Shown here piece after piece: positions 15,767 to 20,244 of a stretch of DNA of 20,244 nucleotides. The first letter of the stretch is position 1; every line of letters begins with the position of its first letter. The position numbers were made by a program, and so were the translations under genes. Source of the DNA: Sphingobacteriales bacterium (GTDB lineage Bacteria > Bacteroidota > Bacteroidia > Chitinophagales > Chitinophagaceae); contig JAHEZF010000004.1 in the NCBI GenBank assembly GCA_023251215.1, forward strand, positions 1 to 20,244. The letters run 5' to 3'. The notes below the pieces were generated by a model. The model worked only from the letters and a program-made list of their open reading frames with translations, did no database searches and was not told the origin of the DNA.

Positions 15767-16822
15767 TTAATGGGGGCCTTTCAACATCAGCATCACAAAC
15801 GCTGTAATGATCATATTTGCCAGCGCCAGCGGGATCAATTTTTTCCAGCCAAGGTTCATCAACTGGTCATACCGGAACCGGGGGATCGTCCAACGGATCC
15901 AGATGAATACAAAAACAAAGAAAAATGCTTTCGCCAATAAAACAACAAAACCGATTATCGCCAGCCAATTTTGATTCAGCCCCCAACTGGCTTCATTCAC
16001 AAAGGGAATATCATATCCTCCAAAAAACAGAGTGACCATTACCACACTGCTGATGAACATGTTGATATATTCAGCAAACAAATAAAATCCGAGTTTCATG
16101 GATGAATATTCCTGGTGATAACCAAAGTTCAATTCGTTTTCTGCTTCGGGCAGGTCGAAAGGCGTACGGTTACATTCAGCGAGTGCACATACAAAAAAGA
16201 TAAGAAATCCCAGCGGTTGATAAATAATATGCCAGCCATGGTCAATTTGGTTTTGCATGATCACACTCATCTTTAATGACCCTGTCAGGAACAACACTGA
16301 GATCAACGCCAAACCCATCGCCAGTTCATACGAGATCATCTGCGATGCGCCACGGACAGATGCGATCAAAGAAAATTTATTATTGGATGCCCAGCCTCCG
16401 ATCATAATTCCATATACACCCAGACTGACTACGCCAAAAATGTAGAGGATGCCGATGTCTATATCAGCCACCTGCATGTTTATATCACGACCGAAAAGAT
16501 GCATGGGGGTACTCCAGGGTATTACGGCGCTGGTTAGCATAGCGGTGATCATAGCCAGCGAAGGACCCAGTATGAATAAGAATTTTGATGATGCAAGGGG
16601 GATAATCTCTTCCTTAAAAAATAATTTGCCGCCATCGGCAAGTGGTTGCAATATTCCCCATGGCCCTGCCCTGTCGGGCCCGAGACGATCCTGCAAAAAT
16701 GCGGCGATCTTTCGTTCGGCATAAGTGCTGTACATAGCAATTAAAAGTGAGAGTGTGATGATCAATCCCACCAGTAAAAATTTTTCGAGAATCAACCACC
16801 AGTCTATGGATAATAAAATCAT
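15767..16822 (-). CDS. nuoH: NADH-quinone oxidoreductase subunit H
   Basis: A 351-residue, eight-helix subunit that forms the quinone chamber of complex I and its junction with the peripheral arm. Conserved cytoplasmic loops are present: 'YAERKIAAFLQDRLGPDRAG' (34-53) with 'ILQPLADGGKLFFKEEIIP', and ALAECNRTPFDLPEAENELN (213-232) followed by 'FGYHQEYSSMKLGFYLFAEY'. The acidic residues of these loops are retained. The C-terminus ends in LMLKGPH, with the stop codon directly followed by a 17-bp hairpin repeat. The ATG at 16822 is preceded by another repeat copy. It lies 80 bp after nuoG. Confidence 0.97.
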   Translation of the reverse strand: MILLSIDWWLILEKFLLVGLIITLSLLIAMYSTYAERKIAAFLQDRLGPDRAGPWGILQPLADGGKLFFKEEIIPLASSKFLFILGPSLAMITAMLTSAVIPWSTPMHLFGRDINMQVADIDIGILYIFGVVSLGVYGIMIGGWASNNKFSLIASVRGASQMISYELAMGLALISVLFLTGSLKMSVIMQNQIDHGWHIIYQPLGFLIFFVCALAECNRTPFDLPEAENELNFGYHQEYSSMKLGFYLFAEYINMFISSVVMVTLFFGGYDIPFVNEASWGLNQNWLAIIGFVVLLAKAFFFVFVFIWIRWTIPRFRYDQLMNLGWKKLIPLALANMIITAFVMLMLKGPH

Positions 16823-16823
16823 A

Positions 16824-16850
16824 AACCCTGAATCCCTAAAGGGACTTTTT
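16824..16850 (-). repeat. G/C-run hairpin repeat directly before nuoH
   Basis: The coding strand reads AAGTCCCTTTAGGGATTCAG followed by GGTTT and the ATG. The 12-bp core TCCCTTTAGGGA (16833-16844) matches the copy before nuoI exactly. Confidence 0.65.
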
Positions 16851-16882
16851 AATTACATAATCCAGTTTCAAAAATCATATAC

Positions 16883-16919
16883 ACTTCCCAACTCCCCTTT
16901 CTTTAGGGGTTGGGGGTAA
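16883..16919. repeat. Hairpin repeat overlapping the nuoG 3' end
   Basis: Plus-strand CCCAAC (16887-16892) pairs with GTTGGG (16909-16914), extended inwards by CCC with GGG. The element overlaps the last codons of nuoG: the coding strand reads ACC CCC AAC CCC TAA, so T365-P-N-P368 and the stop codon at 16903-16905 all lie inside it. With the copy before nuoH it accounts for most of the 80-bp nuoG-nuoH spacer. Confidence 0.65.
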
Positions 16920-18009
16920 ACGTTTCACTTGTTGCCGGACCCGGTATTGCACTCAAATTAATATCCCGATCATTCACATCACTGATGCTGTGAATATCCA
17001 TCATCAGTTTCGGATCTCTTCCACCCATCACTTCAGTAATCGTTTCATTCGGCATTACCAGGCCGGGATACTTGCCCTGTCCGATTACAGAATGACGTTT
17101 AATATTAGTAAGCCCTTCTATCACCCAGTCATTGAGATGTTTTTTATCAAAGCGACAGGTATTACAAATCCATCCAGGTTTGCCGTCATAGCTCTGTACT
17201 TCACCCCATTCATCTTTTCTGGCCGTTACTCTCAGTACTTCATCACCCCTGTTCCAAAGAATTACTTTACCACAACATGTAGCGCAATCCCGGTGTGCAT
17301 TCACGGGTTTGGTAAACCATACCCTGTTTTTAAACCGGAATGTTTTATCTGTTAATGCGCCAACCGGGCATACATCAATCATGTTTCCGCTGAAATCATT
17401 ATCAATGGCCTTTGAGATATAGGTGGAAATTTCTGATTGATCACCCCGATCCAGGATTCCATGCACCCGTTTATCGGTCAATTGATCTGCAACATAAGTA
17501 CAGCGGTAACATAGTATGCAACGGGTCATGTGCAATTTTATATACGGCCCGATATCTTCCTGTTCAAATGTTCTTCTTTTAAATTCGTAACGGGTTCCTT
17601 CTTTACCATGTTCGTACGACAAATCCTGCAGGTCACATTCACCGGCCTGATCACACACAGGACAATCCAGCGGATGATTGATCAATAAAAATTCCACCAC
17701 AGCATTTCTTGCTTCCAGTACATCAGGGTTGGTCATACTTTCTACCAGCATGCCGTCCATTACATTGGTACGACAGCTTGCTACTAATTTCGGCATTGGC
17801 CGGGGATCAACAGCAGAACCCTTTGCCACTCTTACCAGGCAGGTACGACATTTACCGCCACTGCCTTTCAGCTTGCTGTAAAAACACATGGCCGGCGGCG
17901 CCACATCACCGCCGATCTTGCGGGCAGCCATAAGAATAGTTGTTCCCGGCTCTACTTCTGTGGTGATGTTGTCAATGGTTACTTTATATAATTTCGGTGT
18001 ATCTGGCAT
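16903..18009 (-). CDS. nuoG: NADH-quinone oxidoreductase subunit G, short form
   Basis: A 368-residue Fe-S subunit relaying electrons from NuoF towards NuoI. The N-terminal 2Fe-2S domain uses C42, C54, C57 and C79. A His-ligated 4Fe-4S motif follows (H112, C116, C119, C125 in NHPLDCPVCDQAGECDLQ), then C164-x2-C167-x2-C170 with C214 in VCPVGALT. A last Cys group, C242/C245/C246 and C282/C285, resembles the start of the molybdopterin-oxidoreductase-like domain, but the large remainder of that domain is absent: E. coli NuoG has about 900 residues. Short NuoG is, as far as I know, normal in Bacteroidota, so this is not read as a broken gene. The extreme C-terminus (TPNP) is encoded by a hairpin repeat. 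It lies 27 bp after the outer-membrane protein gene. Confidence 0.95.
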   Translation of the reverse strand: MPDTPKLYKVTIDNITTEVEPGTTILMAARKIGGDVAPPAMCFYSKLKGSGGKCRTCLVRVAKGSAVDPRPMPKLVASCRTNVMDGMLVESMTNPDVLEARNAVVEFLLINHPLDCPVCDQAGECDLQDLSYEHGKEGTRYEFKRRTFEQEDIGPYIKLHMTRCILCYRCTYVADQLTDKRVHGILDRGDQSEISTYISKAIDNDFSGNMIDVCPVGALTDKTFRFKNRVWFTKPVNAHRDCATCCGKVILWNRGDEVLRVTARKDEWGEVQSYDGKPGWICNTCRFDKKHLNDWVIEGLTNIKRHSVIGQGKYPGLVMPNETITEVMGGRDPKLMMDIHSISDVNDRDINLSAIPGPATSETFTPNP

Positions 18010-18036
18010 TACCTGCTGCTTATGTCTTTATAAAAA

Positions 18037-18879
18037 TCAATTATGTTTCCTTGTTTTGTTCAATGGAAATGTTCCTCCAACCATAACATTCATTTGGGTA
18101 AATACAAATGCCTGTTTACTCCTGCCGGGAATTCCTTTTTTATGCAACACTATATCCGGCATATTGATATAGCCATACTTATCTTCAATCTTTATTACAA
18201 AATATTTAAATAATGTCAGCTGCACGCCTGCTTTTGCCGACAGCCCAAAGCCCGATACATGAAACCTGTCATTACGTTCATAATTCAGAAAGGTAACATC
18301 GGTTCTTGGAAACAACACCCCTGCACCCGTGCCAAGCATCCCGCTGATGATACATATATTATTTTTTGAATGATACCACAGGAAATATTTTTCCGCTTCG
18401 GCATTTATATAATTCAACCCGTTGGTATGTTCGAATTTTAAAAAATCGGGGGTTAAACCCTTATCGCCATCATACGTTCCTTTATAAGGCCCATCCCGGT
18501 TGATGAAACCTTTCATTATTACGGTCTGGTTTTTCTCCATTACATATTTCATGTGATCTTCTCCCAGGGTAAATGCAAGATTATTTTTGATAAAATAACC
18601 GGCCCTGAAATTTGTTTGCGGAATGGTGAGCCTGTTGAACTGGAGATAATCATGAAAAGTAATGGGCAGGGAGGGCCTGTCCTGTGCCCTTACATTATAT
18701 AGTTTAAATTGGTAATCATCTCCTTTAAAACTGATGGTGCTTCTGGTATAATACGCCCTGTTCCATCCCCACAAAATAAAAAATTGCCCCTTTTTATGGT
18801 CATTATAAAAAGTTTTTTGCTGCGCAAAAGCTATTTTTCCCGCAAGGAAAAAAATTGTTATGATAATACTATTTTTCAC
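18037..18879 (-). CDS. Predicted outer-membrane beta-barrel protein within the nuo operon
   Basis: A 280-residue protein with a signal peptide, MKNSIIITIFFLAGKIAFA, and likely cleavage before Q20. The mature part lacks long hydrophobic helices but is rich in alternating aromatic/hydrophobic stretches and glycine, such as 'QFFILWGWNRAYYTRSTISFKGDDYQF', 'FGLSAKAGVQLTLFKYFVIKIEDKYGY' and 'QMNVMVGGTFPL' near the end, as in Bacteroidota outer-membrane beta-barrels. The WGWNRAYYTxS opening recalls an uncharacterised barrel family seen in this phylum; I cannot name it. The start is GTG at 18879, chosen because it gives a complete signal peptide, 9 bp after the nuoF stop. nuoG follows after 27 bp, so it should be transcribed with complex I genes. 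No role in complex I is known to me. Confidence 0.85.
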   Translation of the reverse strand: MKNSIIITIFFLAGKIAFAQQKTFYNDHKKGQFFILWGWNRAYYTRSTISFKGDDYQFKLYNVRAQDRPSLPITFHDYLQFNRLTIPQTNFRAGYFIKNNLAFTLGEDHMKYVMEKNQTVIMKGFINRDGPYKGTYDGDKGLTPDFLKFEHTNGLNYINAEAEKYFLWYHSKNNICIISGMLGTGAGVLFPRTDVTFLNYERNDRFHVSGFGLSAKAGVQLTLFKYFVIKIEDKYGYINMPDIVLHKKGIPGRSKQAFVFTQMNVMVGGTFPLNKTRKHN

Positions 18880-18888
18880 GTTGTTGTT

Positions 18889-20244
18889 TTACACAGTTAC
18901 TGTTGCTCCTGGTAAATCTTTCGCATAATCAGCCAATCCATAGTTTTTTCTTTGTGCCTCATCCGGGTTCATTACATGCCATTCAAATTCGTCGCGGAAA
19001 TGCCGGATAGCTGAAGCTACCGGCCATGCTGCCGCATCCCCAAATGGACAGATCGTATTTCCTTCGATCTTCGACTGAATATCCCACAACAAATCTATAT
19101 CACTCAGCTTGCCTTTTCCATATTCAATATTATGAAGGATCTTTTCCATCCATCCTGTTCCTTCCCGGCAAGGAGAACATTGCCCGCAACTTTCATGACG
19201 GTAAAATCTTGCCAGTGTCAAGGTATGACGAACGACACACTGATCCTCATCCAGTACAATGAAACCGCCGGAACCCATCATGGAACCTGATTGAAACCCG
19301 CCATCAGACAAACTTTCATAAGTCATCATCCTTGTTTCACCCTTAGCTGTTTTTAACAACAGGTTTGCCGGTAAAATGGGAACGGATGAACCACCGGGGA
19401 TACATGCTTTCAATCTTCTGCCGTTGGCAATGCCGCCACAATATTCATCGCTGTAAATAAATTCTTCTACCGGAATATTCATTTCAATTTCATACACACC
19501 CGGCTTTTTTATATTGCCACAGGCTGAAATAAGTTTTGTCCCGGTTGATTTTCCAATACCTATTTTTGAATACGATTCGCCCCCTTCATTAATAATGGGA
19601 ACAACCGCTGCAATTGTTTCCACATTATTCACCACCGTGGGACAATCCCACAAACCTTTTACTGCCGGGAAAGGAGGTTTGATTCTTGGATTACCTCTTT
19701 TCCCTTCCAACGATTCAAGCAAAGCTGTTTCTTCGCCACAGATATAGGCACCTGCCCCGGTGTGAATATAAATTTCACAATCAAAACCAGTTCCTAAAAT
19801 ATTTTTCCCCAGCCATCCGTTGTTCTTTGCTTCATTAATAGTCTGTTCCAAAATATCAACGATCCATCCAAACTCACCACGGATATAAATATAGGTTCTG
19901 TTGCTACCGATTGCATAAGATGAAACGATCATTCCTTCAATCATTAGATGAGGAATGAATTCCATTAAATACCGGTCTTTGAAAGTTCCCGGTTCACTTT
20001 CATCTGCATTTACTACCAGATAACGGGGCACTCCTTCGGGCTTGATAAGGAAACTCCATTTCAAACCTGCCGGAAAACCGGCGCCACCGCGGCCACGAAG
20101 TCCGCTTTTCTTCACTTCATCAGTTACCTGATCGGGACTCATTGTCTTCAATGCCTTCTCCACCGATGTATAGCCACCATTCTTCCGGTACACATCATAG
20201 TAGCGGATGCCTTCAATATTAATTTTATCTAATAAAAGTTTTCT
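18889..20244 (-). CDS. nuoF: NADH-quinone oxidoreductase subunit F (5' end outside window)
   Basis: The NADH-oxidising flavoprotein subunit of complex I, binding FMN and cluster N3. The reading frame is open to the window edge: 17 further codons (RKLLLDKINIEGIRYYD) precede the GTG at 20193, which is an internal valine and not the start. Of 451 visible residues, the nucleotide-binding GLRGRGGAGFPAGLKW lies at about 48-63, 'NADESEPGTFKDR' at about 79-91, and the glycine/acidic 'GAGAYICGEETALLESLEGK' at about 163-182. The 4Fe-4S ligands are C353, C356 and C359 in ESCGQCSPCREGTGW, and C399 in 'NTICPFGDAAAW'. Only the N-terminal residues and the upstream genes (nuoA-E) are missing from view. Confidence 0.97.
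   Translation of the reverse strand, partial: RKLLLDKINIEGIRYYDVYRKNGGYTSVEKALKTMSPDQVTDEVKKSGLRGRGGAGFPAGLKWSFLIKPEGVPRYLVVNADESEPGTFKDRYLMEFIPHLMIEGMIVSSYAIGSNRTYIYIRGEFGWIVDILEQTINEAKNNGWLGKNILGTGFDCEIYIHTGAGAYICGEETALLESLEGKRGNPRIKPPFPAVKGLWDCPTVVNNVETIAAVVPIINEGGESYSKIGIGKSTGTKLISACGNIKKPGVYEIEMNIPVEEFIYSDEYCGGIANGRRLKACIPGGSSVPILPANLLLKTAKGETRMMTYESLSDGGFQSGSMMGSGGFIVLDEDQCVVRHTLTLARFYRHESCGQCSPCREGTGWMEKILHNIEYGKGKLSDIDLLWDIQSKIEGNTICPFGDAAAWPVASAIRHFRDEFEWHVMNPDEAQRKNYGLADYAKDLPGATVTV

Noticed and set aside
16903..18009. nuoG as a truncated pseudogene
   Set aside because: All cluster motifs of the N-terminal domains are intact and short NuoG proteins are, to my knowledge, the usual form in this phylum.
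18889..20193. nuoF starting at the GTG at 20193
   Set aside because: The frame continues open for 17 more codons to the window edge with NuoF-like sequence (KINIEGIRYYDVYRKNGGY), so the gene is cut by the window and does not start there.

Overview
The window reads as one collinear stretch of a Bacteroidota chromosome, most likely family Chitinophagaceae. This is inferred from protein style (a TonB with the 'RNKDYGAYDLRK' N-terminus, a short NuoG, paired ExbD proteins), moderately low GC and the lack of obvious Shine-Dalgarno sites. No rRNA or other taxonomic marker is present. Every convincing gene lies on the minus strand, so transcription runs from position 20244 down to 1. I see no tRNA, rRNA, CRISPR array, IS transposase or phage gene.

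In transcription order: (1) 20244-8894 is most of a respiratory complex I (NADH:quinone oxidoreductase) operon: nuoF (5' end cut by the window edge), a predicted outer-membrane protein gene lodged between nuoF and nuoG, then nuoG (short form), nuoH, nuoI, nuoJ, nuoK, nuoL, nuoM and nuoN. NuoF and NuoG carry NADH oxidation and Fe-S wiring, NuoI links to the quinone site at NuoH, and NuoJ-N form the proton-pumping membrane arm. (2) 8829-7552 is a MacB/FtsX-type ABC permease without a visible ATPase partner. (3) 7291-4172 is an exbB-exbD-exbD-tonB cluster that energises TonB-dependent outer-membrane transport, ending in a probable intrinsic terminator. (4) 3972-2575 is mnmE, a tRNA wobble-uridine modification GTPase. 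(5) 2510-706 is an xdhC-type and mobA/mocA-type pair for maturing a molybdenum hydroxylase, joined by a TAATG stop/start overlap. (6) 520-26 is a small cysteine-rich membrane protein of unknown function.

The least ordinary content is not a gene set but the short repetitive DNA. The spacers of the nuo operon are filled with G/C-run hairpins of the CCCTTTAGGG or CCCCAAAGGGG type. Four of them end 0-3 nt before a start codon (nuoH, nuoI, nuoJ, nuoM), one supplies the stop codon and last residues of NuoG, and the 332-bp nuoI-nuoH spacer holds six inverted repeats in a row. The nuoK-nuoJ spacer has a different family, tandem GTTACTG-like heptamers in inverted arrangement. Inside mnmE there is an in-frame 18-bp perfect palindrome, apparently a small insertion in the G domain, and a tract of AGTTAATT-like octamers. 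The combined picture is a housekeeping region colonised by several families of very short repeats, some of which have become part of coding sequence or translation-initiation regions.
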